From Paenibacillus piri (GTDB lineage Bacteria > Bacillota > Bacilli > Paenibacillales > NBRC-103111): a stretch of DNA of 64,000 nucleotides. How positions within the stretch are numbered: the stretch's first letter is position 1; each line of letters opens with the position of its first letter. The DNA lies in the NCBI RefSeq assembly GCF_004354045.1, contig NZ_SMRT01000001.1, positions 868,001-932,000 on the forward strand. Reading direction: 5' to 3'. Both the position numbers and the translations under genes were made by a program. This document shows, piece after piece, positions 43,134 to 52,653 of the stretch. The notes beneath the pieces are model-generated. The model was not told the origin of the DNA and ran no database searches. It was given only the letters and a program-made list of their open reading frames with translations.

Positions 43134-44072
43134 ATGAAAAATCAGATTCCTAACCGGCAGGTTATTTGCGAGACGCTTTCGGAGCTGGCCCGGACGGATC
43201 GCGACATTATGGTACTGGCCAGCGATTCGCGCGGTTCCGCGGCGATGGCGCCGTTTGCGAAGGCCTATCCGGAGCAATTCATAGAGGTCGGGATAGCGGA
43301 ACAAAACATCGTCGGCATTTCGGCCGGCCTCGCCCACTCGGGGAAAAAACCGTTCGTCACGTCGCCGGCTTGCTTCCTCAGCATGCGGAGCATCGAGCAG
43401 ATCAAGGTGGACGTCGCTTATTCCGCCACCAATGTGAAGCTGGTCGGGATCAGCGGCGGCGTCAGCTACGGCGCCCTCGGCATGTCGCACCATTCGCTGC
43501 AGGATCTTGCCGTAGCCCGGGCCATTCCGGGCTTGGCGGTGCTGATGCCGGCCGACCGCCACGAAACGAAAAAAATGACGGAGGCGCTTGTCCGTCATAA
43601 CGGCGGCGCGTATATCCGGATCGGGCGCAATCCGGTAGAAGACGTATACGAGTCGGACGAGTACGAGTTCGAAATCGGCAAAGCCGTTACGATGCACGAC
43701 GGCTCGGATTTGACGCTGATTGCCGCCGGAGAGACGGTCAAGGTTGCCTTGGACGCGCATGAAGCGCTGCTGCAGGCGGGAGTATCGTGCCGCGTCGTGA
43801 ACATGCATACGATCAAGCCGCTGGACGAGGAAACGATTCTTCGCGCAGCCCGCGAGACGGGACATATCATTACGCTGGAAGAGCACAGCATCCACGGCGG
43901 CCTGGGAGCTGCGGTTGCGGAAGTCGTCGTGCAGCACCGGCCGGTGCCGATGCGAATCGTCGGAATTCCCGACGAGCCGGCGATTGCCGGAAAGACGGCG
44001 GAGGTGTTTCGGCATTACGGCATCAGCGCGGATCATATCAAGCAGCTCGCTCTTTCTATGCTGAACGCATAG
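43134..44072 (+). CDS. Transketolase, C-terminal subunit
   Basis: 312 residues. The pyrimidine-binding domain has the catalytic glutamate in FIEVGIAEQNIVGISAGLAHSG, followed by SGGVSYGALGMSHHSLQDLAVARAIPGLAVLMPADRHET and the C-terminal transketolase domain (HTIKPLDEETILRAARETGHIITLEEHSIHGGLGAAVAEV). It begins three bases after the N-terminal subunit stop, so the two are made together. Confidence 0.92.
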   Translation: MKNQIPNRQVICETLSELARTDRDIMVLASDSRGSAAMAPFAKAYPEQFIEVGIAEQNIVGISAGLAHSGKKPFVTSPACFLSMRSIEQIKVDVAYSATNVKLVGISGGVSYGALGMSHHSLQDLAVARAIPGLAVLMPADRHETKKMTEALVRHNGGAYIRIGRNPVEDVYESDEYEFEIGKAVTMHDGSDLTLIAAGETVKVALDAHEALLQAGVSCRVVNMHTIKPLDEETILRAARETGHIITLEEHSIHGGLGAAVAEVVVQHRPVPMRIVGIPDEPAIAGKTAEVFRHYGISADHIKQLALSMLNA

Positions 44073-44082
44073 GAGCCGTCCG

Positions 44083-45627
44083 ATGATGAACCAAGATTAT
44101 ATTTTGGCGATCGATCAGAGCACCTCCGCCACGAAGTCGCTGATCGTCGATCGGGTCGGACGCATTGTCGCCAAAAGCTCGGCCGAGCATACACAGTATT
44201 ATCCCCAGGCGGGCTGGGTCGAGCATGACCCGATGGAAATTTATGCGAACGTCAAGAAAACGGCGCAGCAGGCTTTGATGCAGGCCGGCATCGAAGCCGA
44301 CCGGCTGGCCGCCTTAACCGTAACCAACCAGCGCGAAACGGCTGTCATGTGGGACAGCTCGACCGGTCAACCGGTGTACAATGCTATCGTATGGCAGTGT
44401 CAGCGGACGGCTGACAACTGTGCGGCGCTTAGGACGGCCGGGCATGAGTCGTCCGTTCAAGCCAAATCGGGCTTGATGCTGGACCCGTATTTTTCGGCTG
44501 CCAAGTGGGGATGGATGCTGGAACAAGTGGAAGGCGTTCGGCAAAAGCTGGCCGAAGGCAAGCTGCTCGCCGGCACTATCGACAGCTGGCTGGTCTGGAA
44601 GCTGACCGGCGGAGCCGTTCACGCGACGGATTATACCAACGCAAGTCGGACTTCGTTATTTAACATCCATTCTCTTGGTTGGGATGAGCAATTATGCGAG
44701 CTGTTCGGCGTTCCGATCCAATTGCTTCCGGAGGTGAGATCGTCCGACGACGTATTCGGCTATACCGGCGATCCCGAGCTGTTTGCGGCGCGCGTGCCGA
44801 TCTCCGGCATCATCGGGGACTCGCAGGCGGCGCTGTACGGACAGCTTTGTTATGAGCCCGGCATGGCCAAAGCTACGTACGGCACCGGAACGTCGGTGCT
44901 TATGAATGTCGGAGAGAAGCCGGCGGTTTCCGGCAACGGACTCGTAACCGCGATCGCGTGGGGAATGGGCGGCAAGGTCGCCTATGCGCTCGAAGCCGTG
45001 ATCCGGACGTCCGGCGACAGCATCAAGTGGGTACGCGACAATCTGGGACTGTTCGGCAGCTTTGACGAGATGGAACGGCTGCTGGAGCAGGCTCCCGACA
45101 ATGAAGGCGTCTATATGGTTCCGGCATTTGTCGGTCTGGGAGCCCCTTACTGGGACCCGTATGCGAGAGCGGCAATTACCGGAATGAACCGGGGCACCGG
45201 CAAGGCTCACATTATTCGCGCCGCCCTGGAAAGCATCGCCTATCAAGTGCGGGATGCGGTCAAACTGATGGAACGGGAATCCGGAGTCCGGCTGAAGGAG
45301 CTGCGAACGGACGGCGGCGCCTCCGATAACGGGCTGCTGATGCAGTTTCAAGCCGATCTGCTGGAGCGGGAGGTCATGAAATCCGAGATCTCCGAATTGT
45401 CTGCCTTGGGTTCGGTTTACATGGGCGGGCTCGGAGTCGGATTTTGGAGCTCGATTGACGAAATTGCCGCTTCCCATAAATTGTACCGAATGTATACGCC
45501 AGCAATGGCTGCCGCCCAGCGTGACCGGCTGTGCGAGGGCTGGGAACGTGCGGTGGCGTCGGTGCTGGGAACGGGGCCGGGCTGCCGGGAAGCGGAGCAC
45601 GGCGCACAGCCTGCGGCAAACGGCTGA
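44083..45627 (+). CDS. FGGY-family carbohydrate kinase (glycerol-kinase-like)
   Basis: 514 residues. Phosphate-binding ILAIDQSTSATKSLIVD opens the N-terminal domain; substrate-site VTNQRETAVMWDSSTGQPVYNAIVWQCQRT, and FGGY signature parts GTGTSVLMN, GAPYWDPYARAAITGMNRGT and DGGASDNGLLMQFQADLL follow. By sequence it is nearest to glycerol kinases, but its place behind an isomerase and a split transketolase, with no glpF or glpD near, argues for phosphorylation of a ketose. Last gene of the cluster, followed by a terminator. Confidence 0.88.
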   Translation: MMNQDYILAIDQSTSATKSLIVDRVGRIVAKSSAEHTQYYPQAGWVEHDPMEIYANVKKTAQQALMQAGIEADRLAALTVTNQRETAVMWDSSTGQPVYNAIVWQCQRTADNCAALRTAGHESSVQAKSGLMLDPYFSAAKWGWMLEQVEGVRQKLAEGKLLAGTIDSWLVWKLTGGAVHATDYTNASRTSLFNIHSLGWDEQLCELFGVPIQLLPEVRSSDDVFGYTGDPELFAARVPISGIIGDSQAALYGQLCYEPGMAKATYGTGTSVLMNVGEKPAVSGNGLVTAIAWGMGGKVAYALEAVIRTSGDSIKWVRDNLGLFGSFDEMERLLEQAPDNEGVYMVPAFVGLGAPYWDPYARAAITGMNRGTGKAHIIRAALESIAYQVRDAVKLMERESGVRLKELRTDGGASDNGLLMQFQADLLEREVMKSEISELSALGSVYMGGLGVGFWSSIDEIAASHKLYRMYTPAMAAAQRDRLCEGWERAVASVLGTGPGCREAEHGAQPAANG

Positions 45628-45663
45628 ACCAGGCTTCGCACGCAGCATTTATTCATTCGCAAG

Positions 45664-45724
45664 GCTCATTAACAAGCTTATGAACAAGCTCATTAACAAA
45701 GCTCATGAGGACGCTCATCGCTTC
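45664..45724. repeat. Short tandem 12-base repeat
   Basis: Units GCTCATTAACAA (45664-45675), GCTTATGAACAA (45676-45687), GCTCATTAACAAA (45688-45700), then two decayed copies beginning GCTCAT (45701 and 45713). The last copies form the left arm of the terminator. Confidence 0.7.
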
Positions 45725-45740
45725 CTTATGAGCTTTTTGG
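45698..45740 (+). terminator. Rho-independent terminator after the kinase gene
   Basis: AAAGCTCAT (45698-45706) with ATGAGCTTT (45728-45736), 21-base loop, then TTTGG. It marks the end of the sugar cluster. Confidence 0.65.
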
Positions 45741-46098
45741 CTGCTTGGGAAGGATGCGCCGGCTCATCTTGTGCTGTGATGAACGGCAGATACGGTTTCG
45801 GACAATGGCTCGCGCTCGAACGAGCCGAAGCTCATGCATTCGGGCTGCCGCACGCTTGCTCCGAAAAGGTGACTGAATTAGCAGAGCTGCCAGTCAGAGC
45901 TCCGTTTTGTTTTGTCATGGGGCCTCCGAATTTCGGCGAATAGACGGCAGGGCGGACGAATAACAAGGATAGGCGTCAGAAACGGACAGAGGCAGGCAAC
46001 GTATGCGCTCCGTTTATCCAGGCAAATATTGTATACTATGAATAATGGAAAAAAATGATTTTCTCGACATCAGCGCGGGAAGAAAGGAGCGGACAGGT
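45741..46098. other. Intergenic stretch before the helicase gene
   Basis: Holds no supported gene. An open forward frame to 45943 crosses the terminator and repeats and has no ribosome site. A TATACT (46032-46037) is a possible -10 for the helicase gene, with no good -35. Confidence 0.4.
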
Positions 46099-49000
46099 AT
46101 GAATGAGACGGAAGCAGGCGGATTTCATCCGCTCATTGCCGAATGGTTCGAGAAGCGGTTTGACCGTCCAACCGATGTACAAGTACGGTCATGGAAGTCG
46201 ATCCGTCAAGGCAAGCATACGTTGATTGCGGCGCCGACCGGTTCAGGCAAAACATTGGCCGCGCTGCTGCCCTGCCTGAGCCGGATCATGTCGGATAAAG
46301 CGGCGGGAGCGGCAGGCGCTGCAGCGAATGCGGGCCGCGGAGTGAAGCTTTTGTACGTTACGCCGTTAAAGGCGCTGAATAACGATATTCATCATCATGT
46401 GGTCGACTATATCGACGAGCTGAAGTGGCTGGCGGAGGAGCGTGATGCCGTTTGGCAGGGGCTGTCCGTCGGCGTGAGGACGGGCGATACGCCGCAAAGC
46501 GTACGGGCGGCAATGCTGCGCAATCCGCCCGACGTACTGGTGACGACGCCCGAATCGCTGTACCTGCTGCTCACTTCCCCGAAAAGCAGGCTGATGCTGA
46601 AGACGGTTGCCTTCTGCATCGTCGATGAAATTCACGATCTGGCCGGCGACAACCGCGGACTGCATTTGTCGGTATCGCTTGAAAGGCTGACCGATTGGGC
46701 CGGCGGGACGCCTCAGCGGATCGGCGTATCCGCGACGCAAAAGCCGATCGAGCGGATCGCCCGGTTTTTGGGCGGCTGGGAGATTGAAGCCGCCTGTATG
46801 GAAGGCGGCACCGGATCAGGCGGCAGGGCCGAGTGCCGTTACGCTCCGCGTCCGGTCGAAATTGTCGAAAGCCGAATGGACAAGAGCATCAGCCTGCGGG
46901 TTACGCTGCCGGAGCAAACGATTTTGACGCAGGACAAACAGGAGTCGATCTGGCGGCCGTTGACGGAGCATCTGTTCGCCTGTATGGAAGGCAGCCGTTC
47001 GACATTGATTTTTGTCAACAACCGCAGGCTGTGCGAGCGGTTGACTTTAAGGTTGAACGATCATGCGGGCTATGAAATGGCCCGCTCGCATCACGGCAGC
47101 GTTTCCCGCGAGCAGCGGCTCGAGGTGGAGAGTGCGCTCAAAGCGGGCGAGCTTCGCTGTATCGTCGCCACCTCGTCGCTGGAGCTCGGCATCGACGTCG
47201 GCTTCATCGATCTCGTGCTGCAGATCGATTCGCCCAAAAGCGCCGCGGCCGGCATTCAGCGGATCGGCCGGGCCGGTCATACCGTCGGCGGCGAAAGCCG
47301 CGGTGCCATCGTGGCGCGCACCCGCGGGCAGCTGCCGGAATGCGCGGTGCTCGCTCGCAGTATCGCAGCGCGGGATATCGAGGAGATCCGCGTCCCGCGG
47401 TTCGGGCTTGACGTGCTGTGCCAGCAGATCGTTGCGATGGTTGCAGCGGATGATCGGACAGTGGCGCAGCTGCTGCATGTATTTGAAGGGAGCTACGGAT
47501 ACAACGGTTTTCCGCCGGAGCGGCTGGAAGCCGTGCTGCAGGTGCTTTCGGGTTATTATCCATTCGTCCGGCCGCTTGTCGACTGGGATCGGGAAGCCGG
47601 GCTTCTGACCCGCCGGAGCTCCACGGCGATGTCCGCCATCATGGGGGCCGGTACGATCCCGCAGGGCAGCGCCTACCCGGTTCATCACGCCGAAAGCCGG
47701 ATTCATCTCGGAGAGCTCGACGAAGAATACATTCACGAGAGCCGGGTCGGCGATGTGTTCCAGCTCGGCACGAGCTCCTGGAAAATCCAGTCGATCCGCA
47801 ACGATCGGGTGTATGTGGTCGAGGAAGCGGGCAACACGTTCAGTGAAATTCCGTTTTGGCGCGGAGAAGGTCAAGGGAGATCGTTCGCATTTTCCATGGA
47901 AATCGGCGGTTTTCTGGAACAGCTGGAGCAGCGGCTGGACCGTGAATCGAGAACGGTGACATTGGAGTGGCTGATGGACTCGTACGCTTTGGAGGCGGGT
48001 GCCGCCGACGAGCTGCTGTCGCTTATTCATTCGCAGAAAGCCGTATCGGCATTGCCGACGCACCGCCGGATTGTGATCGAGCAGTTTCAGGATGATTTGA
48101 AGCAGCATCATCTGATCATTCACAGCTGGTTCGGCCGTACGTTCAACCGGACGTGGCAGCTGGCGATGCAGCAGCATGCCGAAAGGCTGCTGCCTGTGCG
48201 CCTTTATGCGAACGCCAAGGATAACGGCATCGAATTTATTATGTCCGATGCCGCAGGACAATCGCAGCGGCTGCTTGCGCTCATCCGCGAGGTGACTGCG
48301 GATCGCTTGGAGGGATTGCTGAGGCAGGCGGTGCCGGCCTCGCCGCAGTTCGGCATCGCGTTCCGCCGTCTCGCGGAAACTTCGCTGCTCTTGTCCCGCA
48401 GCTTTACCCGTATGCCGGCGTGGCAAAAACGGCTGCGCAGCGAGGAGCTGCTGCGGGAATCGCTGCCGTACGCGGAACAGTTCCCGTTTATCGGCGAGGC
48501 GATCCGGCAATGTCTGCATGAGGAGCTCGACCTGGACGGCGTAAGGGAAGCGTTAAAGCGGATGAAGAATGGGGAGCTCGAAGTTGTCGTCAAGCAGGCT
48601 GGATTTCCTTCGCCGTTCGCCGTGCTGTTTCTTTCCGATTTGGTCAATGCGCAAATGTACGAATCGAATTCGATGGACCGCGACATTCAGTCGCGTCTCA
48701 TGGGCCTTGACCGCTCGCTTGCGGGCCAATGGTTCGGAGATGCGGCGGCCCCGAACGAGCAGGCAGACCGCGGGATGAGCCGTGAGCCGCAAGACGGGAA
48801 CAAGCTTGCGGAGAAACAAGCGGACGAAGATCGGTTCGGCGGGGGAGACGGGATTGACGGGAAGTTCGACGGGGGCGAAGGGATCGGTGAGCAGCTCAAG
48901 GAGCTTGAGCGGACCGATGACGCCGACCGGCTCGTCAGCGAGCCTGCTGCATTGCTTCAACGGTTAAAGCGGGAAGGCGAACGAACCGAAGCCGAGCTGT

Positions 49001-51087
49001 CGGGGCTGGTTGCGGCCGGCCGCTTGGAAGCGATGCTGGACACGCTGCGGAGCGAAAAGCGCATTGCTCTTGTTTCCTTGGGCGGGCAGACAACGCCTTA
49101 TTGGATTTGCGCGGACGAAGCGGATACATACGCCCGATTGGGCAAAGAGCCGCTTGCCGACCGGTTTATCTTGACCCGGTACATCGACCGGCAGGCGGTT
49201 ATTTCCAGTGAGCGGCTCATGCAAAGATACGGGCTCGGCAGCCAGCGGGTCGACGAGCTTCTGCAGGAGTGGGAGGCGGAAGGACGGATCGAAAGCCAGG
49301 CGCCGTCAGCCGTCCCCGGCACGGCCGGGCCGACATGGCTGAACCGGCGGCTTGCCGCCCGTGATACCCGCAGGAGGGCGCTTGAGCTCCGGCATGCGGC
49401 CTCAGCTGTCGATCCGGTCAGCTATTGCACGCGGATGATGGCGCTGCAGCATGTGCTGCCCAACACGCGCCTCAGCGGCGAGGATGGGTTGCGGCAAATC
49501 ATAGCGAAGCTGCAGGGGTTGTATTTCCCGCTATCGCAATGGGAAAGCTCGATTTTCCCGCTTCGTTTACCGGACTACCGCAAGGAAATGCTGGACCGGC
49601 TCTGCGCAGCCGGCGAAGTGATGTGGATCGCGCACAAGCAGCCGGAAGAGAAGGAGGGGCGCGTCGCATTCATTTTGACCGAGCGCAAGGAGCTGTATGC
49701 GCCGCTGCTCGAGCGGATGAGTCATGCAGCCGCTGCCGATACCGCGATCGCGACCGGTGTAGAAGCGAAGGGCTCGCAGCGGAGAGCGTCGGAAGCCGGC
49801 CCGCCGCATCCGGGACAATCGCCGCCGGACGATTCGGGTTCGCTGCGCAGCTCGCAGCTGCCGCAACCGGCGGCCGCCCGGCGGGCACAACCGATCTTGC
49901 CGTCGCACTCGCAGCATCATTCGCAGCCGCCGCCGCAGCTACCCGCCGCATTGCCGCCGAGCGTCGGCGGCCTGCTGGAACTGCTGACGCGCAAAGGAGC
50001 CAGCTTCTTGTCGGCGCTTAGCCGGGAAACGGGCAAGCTGCCGTCGGAGCTGACTGCGGATTTACTGGACCTTGCATGGCAGGGGCTAGTCTCGAATGAT
50101 CAGTATGCGCCGCTCCGCTTGAACGGAGGCACGGGCAAGACCGCGGGCGCCAGAGCAAGTGCCGGCAAAGGCTTCCAATCCGGTCTTGGCCGCTGGTACG
50201 CGCTTCGTCCGCTGATAGAAGATACAGACAGGGGGGAGCAGGCTTCTCTGGCTGCGTGGATTCATCATTTGCTCGACGGACATGGTCTGATAACGAAGGA
50301 GCTGGCGGCTGCGTATTTGCCCTGGACCTGGGATGACATTTACGGGGCGTTGAAGCAGCTGGAAACATGGGGGATGCTGACCCGCGGGCTATGGGTTCGG
50401 GATGTGAGAACGCTGCAGTTTTCAACAAAGGAACAGGTGGAGAAGCTGCGTACCCGGGAATGGGGCGGCGATCCCGAACCGGTTGTGCTGCCTTCCACAG
50501 ATCCGTCCAACCCGTTTGGATTGATCGTAAAATGGCCGAATGTGGACGGAATCGCCTTCGCCAGAAAAAAAGGCAGCGATCTGGTGATGCAGGACGGCCG
50601 CTGGCTGCTGTGGATCGAAAACGGCGGAAGGCGGATCTTTACGATGTATGACGCAGACCGGACGGACGGGAGAACAATTACGGACGGTCAAGTCGAACCG
50701 GGCGGAGCGGACGGCAACCAAGCCGTGATCAGGAACCAAGCCGTGACCAAGAACCAAGCCGGAACTGTCAAAGCAGCACCGAACGGTAATGTTGACTTAA
50801 AGCGTGATAATGCGGCAGCACGCAGCGGGACGGCAGCCGGTCAAGGATCAGCAAACGTCTATGCAATGGCAGATGCGGCTCCTTCGCGTTTGGGCGAAGC
50901 GGAGCTGTACGTGCTCCTTCGTTCGGTGGCAGCCGCCTACCTGAGGCTTCCGAATGTAAGGAAGTTTGTCGTCGAGAAGTGGAACGGGGCTCCGGTTCTG
51001 CAATCCGTGGCGGCCGAGGTGTTGAGAAAGCTGGGGGCTGAGACGGACCGTCATGCTTTGGTCATTTGGCCGAGCGCATTAAAATAG
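46099..51087 (+). CDS. lhr: Lhr-type large DEAD/DEAH-box helicase
   Basis: About 1662 residues; an ATP-driven 3'-5' nucleic-acid helicase of the Lhr family, involved in DNA or RNA repair in other bacteria. Motif I APTGSGKT near 45, motif II VDEIHDL near 176, motif VI HTVGGESRGAIVARTRG-type QRIGRAGH near 390, then the winged-helix/WH and Lhr-core domains (HHAESRIHLGELDEEYIHE, SSWKIQSIRNDRVYVVEEAG) and a long C-terminal part (WGGDPEP...VVLPSTDPSNPFG). Three low-complexity inserts (about residues 877-954, 1227-1297 and 1530-1594) make it longer than E. coli Lhr. ATG 46099 has AAAGGAG upstream; an open frame extends to ATG 46045. Confidence 0.92.
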   Translation: MNETEAGGFHPLIAEWFEKRFDRPTDVQVRSWKSIRQGKHTLIAAPTGSGKTLAALLPCLSRIMSDKAAGAAGAAANAGRGVKLLYVTPLKALNNDIHHHVVDYIDELKWLAEERDAVWQGLSVGVRTGDTPQSVRAAMLRNPPDVLVTTPESLYLLLTSPKSRLMLKTVAFCIVDEIHDLAGDNRGLHLSVSLERLTDWAGGTPQRIGVSATQKPIERIARFLGGWEIEAACMEGGTGSGGRAECRYAPRPVEIVESRMDKSISLRVTLPEQTILTQDKQESIWRPLTEHLFACMEGSRSTLIFVNNRRLCERLTLRLNDHAGYEMARSHHGSVSREQRLEVESALKAGELRCIVATSSLELGIDVGFIDLVLQIDSPKSAAAGIQRIGRAGHTVGGESRGAIVARTRGQLPECAVLARSIAARDIEEIRVPRFGLDVLCQQIVAMVAADDRTVAQLLHVFEGSYGYNGFPPERLEAVLQVLSGYYPFVRPLVDWDREAGLLTRRSSTAMSAIMGAGTIPQGSAYPVHHAESRIHLGELDEEYIHESRVGDVFQLGTSSWKIQSIRNDRVYVVEEAGNTFSEIPFWRGEGQGRSFAFSMEIGGFLEQLEQRLDRESRTVTLEWLMDSYALEAGAADELLSLIHSQKAVSALPTHRRIVIEQFQDDLKQHHLIIHSWFGRTFNRTWQLAMQQHAERLLPVRLYANAKDNGIEFIMSDAAGQSQRLLALIREVTADRLEGLLRQAVPASPQFGIAFRRLAETSLLLSRSFTRMPAWQKRLRSEELLRESLPYAEQFPFIGEAIRQCLHEELDLDGVREALKRMKNGELEVVVKQAGFPSPFAVLFLSDLVNAQMYESNSMDRDIQSRLMGLDRSLAGQWFGDAAAPNEQADRGMSREPQDGNKLAEKQADEDRFGGGDGIDGKFDGGEGIGEQLKELERTDDADRLVSEPAALLQRLKREGERTEAELSGLVAAGRLEAMLDTLRSEKRIALVSLGGQTTPYWICADEADTYARLGKEPLADRFILTRYIDRQAVISSERLMQRYGLGSQRVDELLQEWEAEGRIESQAPSAVPGTAGPTWLNRRLAARDTRRRALELRHAASAVDPVSYCTRMMALQHVLPNTRLSGEDGLRQIIAKLQGLYFPLSQWESSIFPLRLPDYRKEMLDRLCAAGEVMWIAHKQPEEKEGRVAFILTERKELYAPLLERMSHAAAADTAIATGVEAKGSQRRASEAGPPHPGQSPPDDSGSLRSSQLPQPAAARRAQPILPSHSQHHSQPPPQLPAALPPSVGGLLELLTRKGASFLSALSRETGKLPSELTADLLDLAWQGLVSNDQYAPLRLNGGTGKTAGARASAGKGFQSGLGRWYALRPLIEDTDRGEQASLAAWIHHLLDGHGLITKELAAAYLPWTWDDIYGALKQLETWGMLTRGLWVRDVRTLQFSTKEQVEKLRTREWGGDPEPVVLPSTDPSNPFGLIVKWPNVDGIAFARKKGSDLVMQDGRWLLWIENGGRRIFTMYDADRTDGRTITDGQVEPGGADGNQAVIRNQAVTKNQAGTVKAAPNGNVDLKRDNAAARSGTAAGQGSANVYAMADAAPSRLGEAELYVLLRSVAAAYLRLPNVRKFVVEKWNGAPVLQSVAAEVLRKLGAETDRHALVIWPSALK
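50716..50769 (+). repeat. Three 18-base repeats inside the helicase gene
   Basis: Units at 50716, 50734 and 50752 begin AACCAAGCCG and encode NQAVIR, NQAVTK and NQAGTV. In-frame expansion within a low-complexity insert. Confidence 0.85.
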
Positions 51088-51117
51088 AAGATGTGTTCAA
51101 GGAGAGGGGAACTGGGA

Positions 51118-52266
51118 GTGGAGCGATTGTGGACAAGATCGTTTATTCAGATGACGATCGGCATGCTGTTTCTTTTTACCGGATTTTACCTGCTGCTGCC
51201 GACGCTGCCCTTATTTATTAAACAGTTGGGCGGAAGCGAATCGCAGATTGGTCTTGTCATGGGGGTGTTCACGCTGTCAGCCGTTGTATTCCGTCCGATT
51301 GTCGGCGGGCTGCTGGACCGTTACGGCAGAAGGCCGTTTATCGTATGGGGTCTGATTGTTTTCGTGCTGTCGATGTATTTATACGATTGGGTGGGCGGCG
51401 TTATCGTATTGCTGGCGTTGCGGGCGCTGCACGGGATGAGCTGGGCGCTGTCCACGACCGCAATAGGAACGGCCATAACCGATATTATTCCGGCCGCCCG
51501 CCGCGGAGAAGGAATGGGATGGTACGGAATGGCCATGACGATCGCAATGGCGATCGGACCGATGCTCGGCATTTGGGTCGTGCAGCATCATTCCTTCCAC
51601 GGTTTGTTTCTATTCGCCACAGGGCTGTCCGTCATTGCGCTCGTTTTGGCGGTGCTGACCCGGATGCCGTTTCAGCCGAAGCCTGCGAAGGGGCGGCTGG
51701 AGCTGTTTGAGCGATCGGTGCTGTCCGTGACGGCGGCTATTTTCTTTTTGGCTGTCGCTTATGGGGGGATTACGACATTTCTGCCGCTGTTTGCGGATTC
51801 GCTCAAAGTCAATTCCGGCACGTTTTTTCTGGTCTATGCGGTGACGCTTACGCTGGTGCGTCCGGCTGCGGGCAAGCTTTCGGACCGGTTCGGCGAGACC
51901 GTTGTCATCGTGCCGGCGCTGCTCGTTACGATTGCCTCGCTGGTTGTGCTGAGCTTCTCCGGCGGGTTGACGGGTGTGGTCGTATCGGCTGTCTTGTACG
52001 GAATCGGTTTTGGGTCCGCACAGCCGTCGCTCCAAGCCGCTACCTTGCGTCTGGCCCATCCGGAGCGCCGCGGGGTGGCCAACGCTTCCTTTTTAACTGC
52101 GTTTGACTTGGGAATCGGACTCGGTTCGATCGTGCTGGGTGCGGTTTCGCAATATACGGGCTACCCGGCTTTGTTCGCGGTCAGTGCGGCGTCGGTGGCC
52201 GTTTCGCTGCTTATTTTCGCCGTGTGGGTAAGAAAGCTGCTCAAGCGCAAGGCTGTGGAAGCGTAA
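51118..52266 (+). CDS. MFS transporter
   Basis: About 382 residues, twelve predicted helices. It has the loop 2-3 signature GGLLDRYGRRPFIVWG and the antiporter-like GMSWALSTTAIGTAITDIIPAARRGEGMGWYGMAMTIAMAIGP. Probably a drug or metabolite exporter of the DHA type. GTG 51118 is preceded by GAGGGG at about 9 bases; ATG 51091 would put that site inside the gene. It lies 30 bases behind the helicase and may share its transcript. Confidence 0.88.
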   Translation: MERLWTRSFIQMTIGMLFLFTGFYLLLPTLPLFIKQLGGSESQIGLVMGVFTLSAVVFRPIVGGLLDRYGRRPFIVWGLIVFVLSMYLYDWVGGVIVLLALRALHGMSWALSTTAIGTAITDIIPAARRGEGMGWYGMAMTIAMAIGPMLGIWVVQHHSFHGLFLFATGLSVIALVLAVLTRMPFQPKPAKGRLELFERSVLSVTAAIFFLAVAYGGITTFLPLFADSLKVNSGTFFLVYAVTLTLVRPAAGKLSDRFGETVVIVPALLVTIASLVVLSFSGGLTGVVVSAVLYGIGFGSAQPSLQAATLRLAHPERRGVANASFLTAFDLGIGLGSIVLGAVSQYTGYPALFAVSAASVAVSLLIFAVWVRKLLKRKAVEA

Positions 52267-52653
52267 GGCCGTACGTCGTGCGGTATTGGAATTTAAGGCG
52301 ATTAAGCAGCGAGAAGGTAGGATGGTGTCAAGTTGCTTTCTTTTTTGCATAAAATTTCAACTGCATGGCTGGAACAAGGCGAAGCGGGCCGCCTAAGTGA
52401 GGCTGACGTAACAGCGGCAAGCCGGCTGCGCGTACTGCTGTATGCGGGAGAAACGTCCGCGAGCCGGTTGTGGCCCGGGGGCCGTTCGTCAAGAATACCG
52501 AGGAGCGGCTTCGGCAGGCTTTACAAGATTACAGGGACGGCAAATTTTAAAAAAACGTTAAAACACATGAAAAGATTGGCAATTAGTGATATAACAAAAT
52601 AGGAAGCTGTGACAAGCGGCTCACTATTTTACAGTGAACGGAGCGTGTTAAGG
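52267..52653. other. Intergenic stretch with one doubtful short frame
   Basis: A forward frame of 89 codons starting at TTG 52333 reads LHKISTAWLEQGEAGRLSEADVTAASRLRVLLYAGE. Its first 50 residues look protein-like, then it becomes Arg/Ser-rich and basic, as from a frameshifted remnant. I recognise no family. AAGGTAGGATGG lies upstream but is not a good site. No terminator after the MFS gene is visible. Confidence 0.3.

Noticed and set aside
42651..44036. Reverse open frame of 461 codons
   Set aside because: Antisense to both transketolase genes with full ThDP motifs.
44083..45627. Genuine glycerol kinase GlpK
   Set aside because: Sequence is close to GlpK, but no glpF, glpD or glpP is adjacent and the operon context is an isomerase and split transketolase; left as an FGGY kinase.
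45664..45724. Possible CRISPR-like repeats
   Set aside because: The 12-base units are directly adjacent with no spacers, and no cas genes are present.
45680..45943. Possible small gene starting MNKLINKAHEDAHRF
   Set aside because: It reads through the tandem repeat and the terminator hairpin, lacks a ribosome site and has no recognisable family.
47047..48519. Reverse open frame of 490 codons within the helicase region
   Set aside because: Antisense to conserved Lhr sequence; composition is Arg/His/Gln-rich only.
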